From Glandiceps talaboti (taxonomy: Eukaryota > Hemichordata > Enteropneusta > Spengelidae): a DNA stretch of 64,000 nt. Location of the stretch: NCBI RefSeq assembly GCF_964340395.1, contig NC_135563.1:18402151-18466150 (forward strand), given 5' to 3'. The notes under the pieces were generated by a model that was given only the letters and a program-made list of their open reading frames with translations, did no database searches and had not been told where the DNA came from. The position numbers and the translations under genes are program-made. How positions within the stretch are numbered: position 1 is the stretch's first letter; the number at the start of each line of letters is the position of its first letter. This document shows positions 41,516 to 54,393 of the stretch, piece by piece.

Positions 41516-42484
41516 ATGAGATACAGACCGTTGACGGCGCTGTTTTTCTGTGCTTCCCTTACCCTCGTCGTTTGGGTGCTCATCTTCTCAGGTGTTGCTA
41601 CAATAGCAAAGGAACGTATAATTGAAAGGGTCAACATTGTCGAGAGAGAGGTCGAGAAAGAATGTGTTTGTCCTGAACGACCGGTACGTGCAGTAAAAGA
41701 AAGACGGAAGCCGAAAAACACAGACTACGAGACTTTGGAGGAATGCCTTGAAGAAAATGATCAACTGTTCCTTGAAGAAAATGCCAAGATTTCAACAATG
41801 TTTATTGACTATTTTAATGATATTACAGATGCTCAAATCAAAAACTGTTTGGAGCAACGTCGATCTAATGGATTTATAAAAGAAGCGGCATTTTTGTTTA
41901 CATCCTGGGGTTACAACGAATCCTCATTTCGCAAGCAAATCATCGTTGATGTTGGAGCCACTCCACGCATGCGGGGTGTTTACTTTAAAGACGCTAAACT
42001 TGTGGCGATTAGTCCTGTTACGTCAAACTCGTTACTCAGATTTTCAGCTGAAAATGAAAATCAGACATGTAACACGGATTTCAAAAACAAAGATGTGGTC
42101 TGGAAACTGTTGCCACAGTTTGCAGAGCAACGGGCATGCTCAGTGGAAGGCAAAGCAGCTTTTGTTTATTCTATAGATTTCCTCGATCATTTAACCTTTG
42201 ACCCTGAAAGAGCATTTGAAGCTATGGAGAAGCTCTTACTACCTTGTGGACAAAATGCTACCATGGTGATATCAGCTGACTTCAACGATGAAAAAGATGG
42301 CAGTTATCATCACAAACTCTCGCGTGATTGGATGATCTGGATGGCAGCGAGATGTCGCCTAGTTGTTGCCAAGACAATGGAGCAGAGATTGTATATGTCT
42401 TTCAAACGGTCCTATAAAGGTTCGGGAACATCCTGGACCTATTTCTTTAGAAGAAATTGTGATAAAAGGTTCAATCCATATTAG
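41516..42484 (+). CDS. Membrane-anchored methyltransferase-like protein
   Basis: This encodes 322 residues in one coding exon. An acceptor (CAAATTCCAG) ends at 41492 and 23 bases of 5' UTR precede the ATG at 41516; the open frame upstream of it is intron. Residues 7-29 form one hydrophobic helix after a short basic N-terminus, so a type II membrane protein of the Golgi or ER is likely. A charged, probably coiled stretch (31-95) follows. The domain from about 115 looks like a Rossmann methyltransferase: IIVDVGATPRMRG (142-154) in the place of the SAM-binding motif, then KLVAISP, and VYSIDFLDHL...MEKLLLPCG (218-245), which resembles the late motif with a weak HxxxDP and CG in place of GG. The SAM-binding glycines are poorly kept, so activity is uncertain. 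ATTAAA at 42581 could serve polyadenylation. Family not identified further. Confidence 0.75.
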   Translation: MRYRPLTALFFCASLTLVVWVLIFSGVATIAKERIIERVNIVEREVEKECVCPERPVRAVKERRKPKNTDYETLEECLEENDQLFLEENAKISTMFIDYFNDITDAQIKNCLEQRRSNGFIKEAAFLFTSWGYNESSFRKQIIVDVGATPRMRGVYFKDAKLVAISPVTSNSLLRFSAENENQTCNTDFKNKDVVWKLLPQFAEQRACSVEGKAAFVYSIDFLDHLTFDPERAFEAMEKLLLPCGQNATMVISADFNDEKDGSYHHKLSRDWMIWMAARCRLVVAKTMEQRLYMSFKRSYKGSGTSWTYFFRRNCDKRFNPY

Positions 42485-44117
42485 ATAAATTATCACGTGA
42501 TCAGCCATAGAATATTGTCTTCAAGATGTCAACTGTATATTGGTTGAGTTTATAAAGATAAGCAGACTTGTAATTCACAAATTAAAACAAACCCTTTCTT
42601 CATTTTTTCTTCTTTGTCTTGTGTCTTGTGTCTTGTGTGTCGTCTTATGTCCTGAATTTGATACACAACAAGACATTTTTTCTGAAAGGTTCGTTTTATC
42701 GACCACGTGTTATGATTTCTATCAAATTAATTTGATTGCATTGTATGGCAGACGATTTCATTTCTACTGCACTTCCTCTGCCGCCCGTGCATGTACCCCC
42801 TTTTTACTAACCCCCCCCCCCCCATATCTCTTTTGCTCTCGACTAGTCTGTATATTATATATATATATATATCATCCCAGCCTCCGTCTGCCCCTTTTCT
42901 CAAGAGTAGTTCATACTATGATCTCAGATTTACTTACAACCCTTATCCAACTGCTCTCGAGAAGTCCAAGACATTTCAAGGTCGAGTGGAAATTCCAAGA
43001 GTAAGATTAAAACAGACAAACTAACATCAAATTATTGAAACTTTGAAAGATTTCATGTATGCAAGAGAGAGTCCCTTATCTCCAAAATCCCAAAACAGTA
43101 GATAACACAATCTAATATTTATAGGATACCATTATGCGACATTAGTTCCACTATTATTGTAATTATATGCAGTCATATGCATATTGCCAGTTGATACGTG
43201 TGATTTCCACGTTGCGGTCTCGTGCAAACCCGTCGAAATAACTAGGGCAAGTATCGATGACATTTTATAACATCATATGTATAATAACACGTATGGAAAT
43301 AGAAAGAAGTTCTCAAACATTGATCAGGTGTTCGGGGTCGATTTGACCTGTGTTTTGTACAGTCAGTAACTAACTGGGGTAGTGGCCAGTAGATTAGCTA
43401 GCTTTTAAATTTGACATTTTTTGGGTAATCTGTAAATCACTTCACGTCCATTCCTGCTATTAAATGGGAGACAATTGTTATTTCTTCTCCTTCATGGCTT
43501 AGTTTATCGCGTTTCATTCTAAGTTCGTTTACAGACACGTTAAGCAATGTTATAAAGTTCTGAATTATCGTTACAGAAACCCTATAAAGTATTATGTTCC
43601 GTTTGCAGTGACGAGATCGATTGTCCGATTCAATGCAACATCGATCAAAGCCAGAGCGTTTTGTAACATGACGACTTTCCGATTTTACATCGGTTACGAT
43701 TCCTATTGATATTCAAGGTAGTCATTGTACGACCGTGGCAATCGACTCTCTGGCGACAATTTTATTGCAGCTAATTTGTTTGTTGTCGACATCTCGAATT
43801 TCGTCCACGAGTTATGGTTGGAAGGTCCGCAAATAGTCATCGAAGACCATTTATTTCGATCTTTCTCTACGGAATGGAACACGAGAGCTGACCTGACCCC
43901 CGTAAATCACTAGTAAAGGACTTTTTCCTATCATACTCTACGAGATTTCTTGTTCTTTAATGTTTCCTTAAGCACCTTTAGATCACCGACGATAAATTTC
44001 CATCCTGACATTTTCAAACTGGAAGACAATCTCAGGTCTAGGTTGTTTTTTCCTACTATTATCAACACCTTTAACAACTTGACGTCATGCTTACGTCACA
44101 TACGACTTGTTGGATAA

Positions 44118-44118
44118 T

Positions 44119-44178
<60 letters not shown>

Positions 44179-44220
44179 GTCAGTCAGTCACACAGACAGA
44201 CAGACAGACAGACAGACAGA
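44118..44220. repeat. (GA)n(CAGA)n microsatellite
   Basis: A GA tract is followed by two CAGA arrays separated by a short CAGT/CACA interruption. Confidence 0.9.
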
Positions 44221-47200
44221 CGGAAATAAAGCTAGTGAAAGATATACGCAGACAGAGACGGAGAGAGATATGATTATTGATATGATTCTTGTCAATGGCG
44301 TTTTTGACGAAAGATGAAATAAATTGACGAGAAAAAATGTTGAAAAAAAAAGTTATAATCAACAGACAGTCGAGTGTTGCGAGTGCTATTTTGTTGAACG
44401 AAGACACACAATATTAGGTTCCATAAGCACCAATCATTATCACTGACTTGTCCAAACAACCCTCGATGTGACTTTATCCCTACATCAAAAGGTAAAGGTG
44501 ATGATTCAAACGATTTACATTCTGTAAATTTTACCGATAGAATCATGTGCTGGAAACAACGCTTCGTTGTAGTAATTGCGTTTAAAAACGGCTGGCATGT
44601 CGCATGTCCGACGAGTTTAACACCTCACAATTTTTGACACAAATGTCAGTGTCATTACGCGACACCGTGGCCTTTGAATTTCATGAACACCCCCCCCCCC
44701 CCGCATATTCACGCATAAGGGAAGAAACCATATGCGAAGTCATGAGTACCAACATTTACGAGATAGCGCCCTCATGCGCTTCATACTCTCCAGTATTTTT
44801 CCGGATCCGCGCGTGTTCCTATTCGACCACTCCTCGTTGCATTTTAAGGTACGAGTGTTGTTAGATAGTATGTTTAATATCAATCATTTAAGGATTTGTC
44901 AACATTTCTTCTACAGGCGTTATTTACGCGAACGTTTCATTTAGCCAGTTATATGTTATCATATTATCAAAATGGTGACACTCGATGACAATTCACTCAC
45001 AACACAGACACGGAAGAATTTGTTTCTGTGCTCAAAAGTACACACTGTAGCGAGCCAAAGTGATTTTTTTCCGTTCTTGCGAAATATTGTCATGAACTAG
45101 ATAATGCATCACGATCGCTACGGAAAGACTTTTTACTGTTGTCGCAAGGAGGCCTGCTGATTTTACGATGACAGTAACTGTGTCCATTCGATCGCACTCC
45201 TGTTCCAAAAGTTTGTGTAGTAGTGAATTCATGAAAACTTTTTTTGTTCACCTCAGGACACGCAAAGTAAATTCTACCGGGACTTGCGCCCGAGATCTTT
45301 CAAAGCATTAATGCGGACCGTCAAGCATTCTGTAATATGGGTGCTGTCTTATAGTTTCGTAAAAATACAAATGTACGTTGTATTAAGTAGTTACTTATCT
45401 CTAGCACTAGATTCATCTTGAACCGCCCCGCTAAACCATGGCCTATACAGTGTCAATATATGACCGTAAAAACTACCAAACATCTTTCAATCCTACGAAA
45501 TTATTCCCCAAATGCGCATTATTTTTCCAACACTGCTCTAAAAGTAATTAAATATTGACGAAAATCTACTGTCATATATCCAAAAAGATAAAAACACTTG
45601 AATTACGTGTGCACTTTCAGTTTGTTGGAGCACTGTCGAAAATTTACCACCCGTCGTAAACCTGCTCATTTGCTTGGACTTCTAAGCAAGGGTAAGAAAC
45701 TCAAATATAATTGTGGCATAGAGGTTTTGAAAGCACTCTGCTGCATGTACTACTCACAGCCGATATAATTCGTCAACACAAAATCTTCCCGCCAATTTAG
45801 TTCGGCACTAATTTTCGTTTTACCGCAACTTTTCGGCATATCTCGTCCTTCTCCTAGTCTAGCACTACAAAAGATAACGCCCCTCTCTGAATTTTTGTAA
45901 ACTTTTTAGTAAATAGATCGTATAGAGAACATCAAAAATATACATTCGGTCAAATTTTGTTCCGTGCCTAGGTGTCTTATTTCATCAAAAAATATCTCGC
46001 CAACGGGTGAGAAAGTGCGGTATACCGCGAAAACGTTTTTTACGCTATCAAATTCCCTGCCTCATCATTGATATATTTAATTCACACCTATGGAATTTCG
46101 TTTCCTTTGCAATAATCCGAACACTGAAAAAATTATGAAGTGTCAGAGAGTGGATGACGTCATTAAGTTTCTCATAATATAGGGAGCGCGGGAACGAGCA
46201 TGGTATAATTCGTTTTCGTTAGTCCCCGAATCACTTGCGGTGATAACATACTAGTACTATCAAAATGTGTTAATTCTAGTGCTGCGATTACGTAATAGAC
46301 TAAAAATTACGTTATTCGAATATGTTTTCTTGACAATTTGATAGGTGTCTTGTCAGTAGCTGATAATTGTTAAGTAAGCTTAATATAATGTAATATAATA
46401 ATAATATAATGTAAGTTAAGTTACCATTCAAATGAAACTAAAATAATCAAAAAATAATATAAGATAAATAAAGCGCAAAAAACTACATGAGTGAAATAAA
46501 CTGAAAATCCCAATGAAACCATCTAGAGTTGAAAGGGGTTTATATTCTGCCCGTCTGTCTGCCTGTAGTGTATGTCTGACTGTTTGTCTGAGTTCGTTTA
46601 AGAGAAGTTCAAAAGTTGAAATATAGTATGTTTATTATATCACTGTCATGTTTAATTCGTGTCTGTAATACAGTGTGTTCTTGTACGTTCACTGGCTATC
46701 AAAGATCTCAATTATGTACTGACGTCACAGCAATGTAGAGGCAGACGATAACATCCACAGACCCCCCCCCCTCCCCGCCATGAACTAAATTCGTCATCTA
46801 TTTACACATAAATACACTTTTTTTACTGGTTTTAGAGTTGACATTGTATCTAAAAATCATACGCTACCCACAGATGACCTTTTACCGTTGATGAATGTTT
46901 GATCAACATTCAACCGGGCTTTTTCGGATAAACTGTGTATTTTCTAGATAGTTAGGTTAAAGTGTAAACCATTTCATATCCATCATGGAGGAAGTGACCT
47001 AAAACATTTTACAGTATGGGCACAATAAATGTTTCAAGCTCCGAAGTCAATGGCAGGATGAGATGGGTGGTTGTCCGTCCTTTTATTAACTTTGTATGTT
47101 TTTGACTTCTTCACTGAAACCGCTTACCAGTTTGCAATAGGGAACTTGCAAACCCGCCATGTTGAATGTTGCGTCATGGGAAATGTGATAATAAATACTA

Positions 47201-48209
47201 ATGAATTGGTATTCTAAACAATACTGTTACATTGTTTGCAACCACGAATGATCAATTCATAGTCACCCTGACCATTGTGGGAGGTTTATTTTATCGGTAG
47301 CTCCACTGAGATTAGGTATTACAATAACCACAGATAATCCCATAGTCCTTTGCGTCTGAGCATGCTCAGTCTGAATTGCAAGTTCCCTATTATATTTGAT
47401 GATTTAGTATACATATTTATTCATAAAATGATGATACCTGTCATTTCCTATTTTGCTGATTTTTCTCCGAAACCAATCACTAATAGTTTGCATCGATACT
47501 GGTATGTGTATATCTGCATATATGATAGAATCTATTAAGATTTATTCAGGGTTGGTGATTGTCATTGTATTCTTTGTGATTTTGTTTTTGTACTTTTAGT
47601 CCAAAATTATATCATAATAATTGAGCGTATTTCTTTCCTTAAACTACTTGTCGGTTTTATTTTATATATGACGATTGACTTTATATACTCATGGATAAGT
47701 CTGTTCAAATTCTTCATAAAGAAAACTATATCTGGCAATATCTATTTTTAGAAATTCTATTATTTTCGTATTTTGTCCAAAACATTTCTTTTTACTTTCG
47801 GAAATCCAAATTGGTATATTCTGCTATTTGATTAAGCCTAGGTTTTTGTTTATTTGAATTTTTATAATAGGAGGGTGTTGGTACATTTTCTATTCATATT
47901 TTGTGACATTTTCTGTTCAAACGATAATCATATCTTTATTTGAAGAGAAATCGAGGTTTTATTTATTATTGAGTTCATAGTCAGTATGTTGTGTTTGTAG
48001 TTTAATAAATTAACTTCATTTAGTTTACTTCGAACTTTTACTTTTCATCAAAACCACCACAGTGGAGCTATTCTGATCAACAGATAATTTGATTACACAA
48101 AGCAAACAGCTAAAACATGTGTTTTTTCACAGTAGTATCGAAAGTACACTGTAGCTACAAGCTGGTTTTGAATTTAAAAAATATAGTAAATAGTTTACTT
48201 ATCTCTTCT

Positions 48210-48240
48210 AGCATGGAAGTATAAGTTATACTTCCATGCT
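48210..48240. repeat. 31-bp perfect hairpin
   Basis: Two 15-bp arms (AGCATGGAAGTATAA and its reverse complement) flank one central G. Weaker CTAG symmetry outside the arms extends the hairpin. It is an isolated palindrome in non-coding DNA. Confidence 0.8.
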
Positions 48241-48490
48241 TCTAGTAAGGATGGCATATTAGCAAAGATGGGTGGATGTGACTGATGAAGTAGATGTGAA
48301 GGAAGGGGAGATGATAGGAATCCGCCCTACTTGAAAAGAGTTTTGAAATTCTAGAACTAAAATAATGGCAATTACTAGTACCCCTGACATAAGCATTTCT
48401 AAATTGTTTTTTTAATGAAACAATTGCTAGATTGGGATGATTTCAAATGCTGAATCCCAGTTGAACATAAAGTCGATATTAGATCGATCC

Positions 48491-48491
48491 C

Positions 48492-48534
<43 letters not shown>
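48491..48534. repeat. (CTGT)11 microsatellite
   Basis: An uninterrupted run of CTGT units lies just before the TG satellite that opens copy B of the duplicated segment. Confidence 0.95.
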
Positions 48535-48568
48535 TAGGTACCATTTGTGTATGTATGTGTGTGTGTGC

Positions 48569-48577
<9 letters not shown>

Positions 48578-48625
<48 letters not shown>

Positions 48626-49450
48626 TTGAGAGAATAGAATGGTACAAGAGTAGAAACTTCTTGTTTAGATGCAATGCATGGAAGGAGTACTTTTTCTCGT
48701 CATTGTTTCAGCGACGAAGACTAAGAAAAGTCGGTTGTTGCCATAGATATGCAAGATTCATCATCGTAGCTTCTAATCTTACAAAATCCAATAAACTTCA
48801 TCACAAATCATAGCCGCCAAGTATAATTGACGAAATGTAGTGTATGACCTTTGACCCGGAGAGACCAAAATCCTACCGGGAAGTGCTGAAATTAGTCCTA
48901 TAGGGAATGGGCCAAAAATTAAACAAACACAAATTTCGATCATCGACAAGTACAATCTCTCTATAGGGCTATAACTTTCACTGTTTCGTCCGAGGATAGT
49001 TAGCATTTCAATTATTCTCATCCATAAACAAACTATCTATGGGACTTCAGTGTTATTTCCTTATTTTACCTTTGATATGATTTTCAAATTGGGAGGTAAA
49101 CCCAAAAGAAATATGAAATAACGACTGACAGAACTCACTGATTAACGATCATATTATTGACGTCAAGGAGAATCACTATTATGCATGTTTTAAAAAGATT
49201 ATAGTTTTTCGCCTGAGGCAGGTTGTTGCAAAGTTATTGTATCAACCATAGATGGGACGTTGTGGGAATACTTTTGACTATTGGATACATTGCGCTAGGT
49301 ATCAAATATTACAAAGCAAACAGATGTTTCCAATTCAGAGAAAATGTTAAACTGTCCGAAACATTAACACACACACTTTTTTTAAATTTATATATATATT
49401 GGTGCGTGTGTGCGTGCAGTGACGTATCGGTGGGTTTGAATGTGAATGAT

Positions 49451-49537
<87 letters not shown>

Positions 49538-49625
49538 GAGAGAATGTCTGTCTGTGTCTGTGTCTCTGCGTATGTATGTATGTATGTATGTATGTATATA
49601 TATATGTGTGTGTGTGTGTGTGTTC
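48578..49625. repeat. Duplicated segment bounded by (TG)n and (AG)n, copy B
   Basis: This is the second copy of 35944-37012, about 12.6 kb away and in the same orientation, with its core at 48623-49456. Differences are scattered substitutions and one-base indels, such as GTACGTTGAG against GTACGTGGAG. After the AG tract come TCTG, GTAT and TG satellites, where copy A has a CATA array. Again no coding function is supported. Confidence 0.8.
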
Positions 49626-51059
49626 GCGCGTGCACGATTTGGTCTGTAACTTGTGTTGTCTTCTTTAATTTCGTCTTATTTTATCTCTTCATTTACTTTA
49701 TTAATCTATTTCGGGGTATCATCAGTTCCACATTGCAAATGATTCCAATAAGCGGCTTTGGGTGACCAGTAATACCAGATTTCGAACTCCCATCGTTGGA
49801 CAAGCACACAACCTTACCTGCCTGTCAAACATCTGGCATCCCACAGTGTCAAGTGCAGGATTGAATTAGATGAAATAGAATAATTAAAAGATGTGTAGAC
49901 CTACAGACAACTGTCCAGTGTCATGAGATATACGATACTAACAACAATGTGTACCTTAGAGCAAACTTAGTTACAGTAAACCATGGGGGAAATGTACCAT
50001 GGGCATACCTATGTAATGCCCTGTTAGTTTAACAGTAAGCATAGCAGTTCATAGTACAAGTCCAAATGAGCTGTGTCAAATTATAGCTGTGATTTTTTTT
50101 CATCTCTCTGAGACGTATACGGAAATATATGCTTTACAGTAGTATGTGTTCTAAGCAAATCGGCTTAACGTGCCAATAACTTATTTGTTTTCTTTCAATG
50201 CGTGATCTGAAATTATACCATACGTCCGGCGATCAGACGAAATCACCCTTCCTAAAATATGAGACTAACATAGTGTCGGCGACGAACCGACTGAAATTAT
50301 CGAAAGAAGGAATGACATTTCATTTTAATGAAAATACAGAGTTATGTTGCATCTTGAATAATTAAAACACGCCGTAAAAGTTTTAACTTGGGAAAATTGA
50401 GTTTATGCCAAAAGGGTATTGAAAGTAGCAGAGATGCGCAAATAACAATAACAATGCCATCAAACGTTATTACAGTATGGAAAATGAGTATAATTCATTT
50501 CACGGGATATATTTCATATCATCTTATATTTACGACTTCCCATGGAAAACAAATCACTCATTGTGTGAACATCACATTTTCCCGAGAGAAATTCACACGA
50601 ATTTATGCGACGGAGATTGAAAACTCGTTCTTCGTGTGGTTTTGGCGCCAAATCGAAATCGCCTTTCGTGATGGAATTCAGATGACGACCAGAAATCAGA
50701 GACGTATTCATGATACGAAAGTAAATTGTGAAATAGGTTCCTTTGTACGGTTACACTTTTATTGCTACTACGTCGATAAAACTATTAATCTACCAGGGTC
50801 TGAATTGTTGTCTTTTTTTTTAATCACTTACTCTAAGTTTGTTTTTGTACAAATGAAAGGCTTAACATAGGTAACCTGAAAGTCAATTAACAATAAGGAA
50901 TATTATCAAATTGTTTTATTGTTAGTTCTTTGTCGCACTCTGGCTATTTTAGGGATATTCCCAGCTTAGCTGATTTCAAAATGTACAAATAAGGGACAAA
51001 TGAAAAGAAAGTAAGAATGTGGAGTAAACAGAACAAACGAGACAACAAACAAACAAAAC

Positions 51060-51060
51060 A

Positions 51061-51095
<35 letters not shown>

Positions 51096-51096
51096 A
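51060..51096. repeat. (GAC)n microsatellite
   Basis: About twelve GAC units lie inside a wider AAC/GAC-rich stretch. Confidence 0.9.
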
Positions 51097-51977
51097 ACAA
51101 CACAACCTAATGTTGTGACTTTATGGAAGGTCTACGTTACCATAGTTACAGTAAAAAATATATGTACCACTACAGAAAGTGATTACTTCTTTAAACACGT
51201 GAGTACTATTCGCGTATTTTGAAGTTTAGTCACACTGCGTAATCTCTCAACACATCACGATAATGATATTGATAAGAGTACAGACTTTCACACCTTCCTT
51301 GGGACATATCGCTCAAGAATTATGTATCTTGAATAAAACTACAATAAGCTTATAGGTGTAAGTGAGATGCGTTTTCATTATTATTGCATCACTTCGTTTG
51401 TAAAATACATTGTGTGCTATTTAAAATATTGCTATGTTATATTGCATGTCGTTAGATCTATAATTCACTAAAGCTATGGTAGTTGGAAGAGAACGTCGTT
51501 CTTATATGAAACGCAAAATCAATGGTTTATTTTGACCCGTAAACTAAACAAAAATTAAACAAATTACATAAACCAGGCGTGTTATCAATCACATCTTCAC
51601 TTACTCTCTGATGAGTGTTAGTAACGTGTTTAACTTGTCAATTTCAAAACAAATACTTGTGTATGTTCGGTAACCGTTTCTATACATATTAAATACTCAA
51701 TATCTATTTTGAGTTATGTCTCAAGGTATATTTATCATATAATACATCTTGCATTACTTTCATCGCTTGTCTTGATTTACTTCAGGGGGTATTCGAGTTC
51801 ACTTGGTTATCTTACAGATGTTCCTTTCCGCCTCCCTAAAAATTGACATCCCACTCATCTTGAAATCCGAACATCTGAGCTTGATATCATCATAGTGCGT
51901 ATTACAGAGACAAACATCGTCAGAGATTAAAAACAAAAAAAGGACTATTTTTAACGTTTGTGTTTTTTACCAATCTA

Positions 51978-52161
51978 TCATGTAAAACAATCTGATCGCG
52001 GTCGCTTTGAGACAGCTAGGCGCGTTTTATCTTTGATTTGATGAAGTCTACGTAATTCAGATTTCGCTACTCCATATATCATTGCAATGAAACCAACAAC
52101 GTTAATGAAAATGAATGTTCCGATCATAGTAGAGGTCACGTCTATTGATGAACAAAACAAA
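51978..52161 (-). CDS. Candidate terminal exon of an unidentified membrane protein
   Basis: On the minus strand a good acceptor (AAATTGCCTTTAG) opens a 60-codon frame ending in TGA. It would encode one hydrophobic segment (MIGTFIFINVVGFIAMIYG) followed by a basic tail (KSELRRLHQIKDK). The layout suits the last exon of a protein with a C-terminal membrane span and a short cytosolic tail. I could not find convincing upstream exons or name a family; chance is a real alternative. Confidence 0.22.
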
Positions 52162-53871
52162 CTAAAGGCAATTTTACGGAGATATGGACTACGTGAACGT
52201 TTCCCCTAATGTCGATACATTTTTGCTTTAATTTCACTAAGCCATAACTTCCCTCAGGCCTTGCTCGTATATTTTTTGCGTTGTAGCCACGTTTTAACAC
52301 GAGATCCCTGGTGACTTGTGCAATGATAATATAGATCTAAGCAAATATTTCGATGGTAGAGAAACGAACCAGACATTCAGAAATGAACTCTCATTTGGCC
52401 AGATTTTATCTTTGTTTTTTTATGCTGTTTTAATGGGCACTTTGTTGAATCCGCTCCGAGAACAATACCTAGAGCGCATTTGGCATAGACCGAGACGACG
52501 CGACCCCATTAACTCATTACTCAAGAAAAAGCTTCAGCAAAACTACGTTTCACGCGACCTGAATCTTCTTCATTATCATTATCATGGTCAATGCTCATAA
52601 TTATCTTTATATGGATCACCCCTAGATCTTAAACGGAAAGCCAATATTCGCTGACAGGAGATTGGTTTGATGGACACAGGGACGGGGAATTAAAATACCA
52701 GGATTTAGAAACTGACATTGATTTTGTGTTGTTAGCAGTTCGGTCGGTCTCAATGTGCCTCACAGACGAAAGAGATAACACAAAAGTGATATATATTGAA
52801 AGGGCGGAAGACTGCACTGAGTATGTTTTCATGTTAGTGCTTATAAATGCATCATACTGCTCTCGAACACCTGCGTCACCGAGCGAAGATCAGGAGATTG
52901 TAAAGGACGCCCTCGTGCGGTGTGTTATGGTTAGCTGGAACGGTTTATGCAACCTGCCAACGAAATGGTTTTTGCGCTGCGCTGACGCGCCTCACTGTAT
53001 TTCCTATACTTAGACAAGTACAGACTGAGAGAGAGCATACGGTTGTGCCTGGGTCGTCACACCTTTTGTAATTATTTGACGGAATTTCATTTAGTCACCT
53101 CCCAAAACACCTCAAGGAATCGCAACAACAAAAAACCACCACAATAACAAAGAATTCGTATCAATGTGTGTGGAGTTTAACGTTATAATTGTTGTTGATA
53201 GAGGCATGCGTTGGAAATCATTACGTGCAAGAAATAACACCAACCTAAGATGCGGGTTGTTTTACGAATAACTTTCATAGGAGTCCCCCTTCCAGTACAT
53301 AAAATCATCCTCTCAATTACATCTTACGTATGATATCTTTCCAGGCGATGATTGAGAAATGACAATAATTATTGCAATATCTTATCGCCATATCTTTTTA
53401 CGCGACATATCTGCAAACTAATTACAAAATTAATTCGCCTTGCACGATTTTTTTAGATTAATTTATGACGTAGACATAGCCATTTTAGAAATTTAGAAAA
53501 GTGGGACTCTTTGAATTCAATTCTATACCGTTTTATGTCTTCGAATTGCGTGTTAAATTCTAGCCATTTTATCATATAGATGACACTGTCACTGTTCACA
53601 GTCTTCGCTGTTGATTATATCGACTGTTAACGGTGACAACGCGTCGTCTATGTGACAAAATGGCCCTAAACGTCAAATATAGTTAACGAACATTACGACG
53701 CGTAGACCAAAGGTATGAAATACTAATAATGAAATGCTACAAAAAATTACATAAACTAAAGTCATTTACTTCGAAATTTCAATATCATAACATTCTAATT
53801 ATATAATATCATATTTTGAGAATGTAAGAGTATTTGATTGTCCCAGACTGGTGATATGACGATAGTTACTT

Positions 53872-54032
53872 TGTATGTATGTATGTATGTATGTATGTAT
53901 GTATGTATGTATGTATGTATGTATGTATGTATGTATGTATGTATGTATGTATGTATGTATGTATGTATGTATGTATGTATGTATACTATGTATGTATGTA
54001 TGTATGTATGTATGTATGTATGTCTGTCTGTA

Positions 54033-54087
<55 letters not shown>

Positions 54088-54094
54088 ATGTATG
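53872..54094. repeat. (GTAT)n(CTGT)n compound microsatellite
   Basis: A long GTAT array, interrupted once near 53983, passes into a CTGT array of about 60 bases. The Cys/Val/Met-rich open frames across it are artefacts. Confidence 0.95.
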
Positions 54095-54357
54095 CCTGAC
54101 TACCTGCCTGTGCGTGTGCTGCCTGCTCGTCTGTCTCTCTCTGTATATATCATAATCACAATTCGTCTTTCACCACGATGCTGCTTTTAATAATTTAATA
54201 CTTTTACCGCTTAGATTTCTTTGACATGTAACCATCATGACAATAAAACTTAGTGGTTTAATGTCTTAGTGTATAACTAGGGTTACACAATGACAATTAG
54301 GTATGCGTGTAAAAATATACCAGTTATAAAACAACGCAGACCCCCACTTCTTGTATC

Positions 54358-54393
54358 CATAGACCCTCCACTAACGTTAGTGGAGGGTCTATG
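54358..54393. repeat. 36-bp perfect palindrome
   Basis: Eighteen-base arms (CATAGACCCTCCACTAAC and its exact reverse complement) meet at AACGTT without a loop. The imperfect relative at 11533-11568 has the same length and ends, so this is a dispersed family rather than a chance palindrome. Confidence 0.9.

Larger units (their letters stand above)
42485..51977. other. Long region without recognised genes
   Basis: I find no exon with both family resemblance and splice context. Contents I can name are a C-rich tract near 42809-42823, a GA/CAGA satellite (44118-44220), a near-perfect hairpin (48210-48240), a CTGT satellite (48491-48534), copy B of the duplicated segment (48578-49625), and a GAC triplet run (51060-51096). 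Much of it is A+T-rich single-copy-looking DNA. The longest frame, 160 codons at 50388-50870, starts at a TTG and resembles nothing I know. Confidence 0.45.

Noticed and set aside
50388-50870. 160-residue plus-strand open frame
   Set aside because: It begins at a TTG, the first ATG is internal, and I see no family motif, signal or splice context.
52298-52600. Small potassium-channel accessory (KCNE-like) subunit on the plus strand
   Set aside because: The span and the following basic DP stretch are only loosely similar, and there is no ATG or in-frame acceptor of quality before the span.
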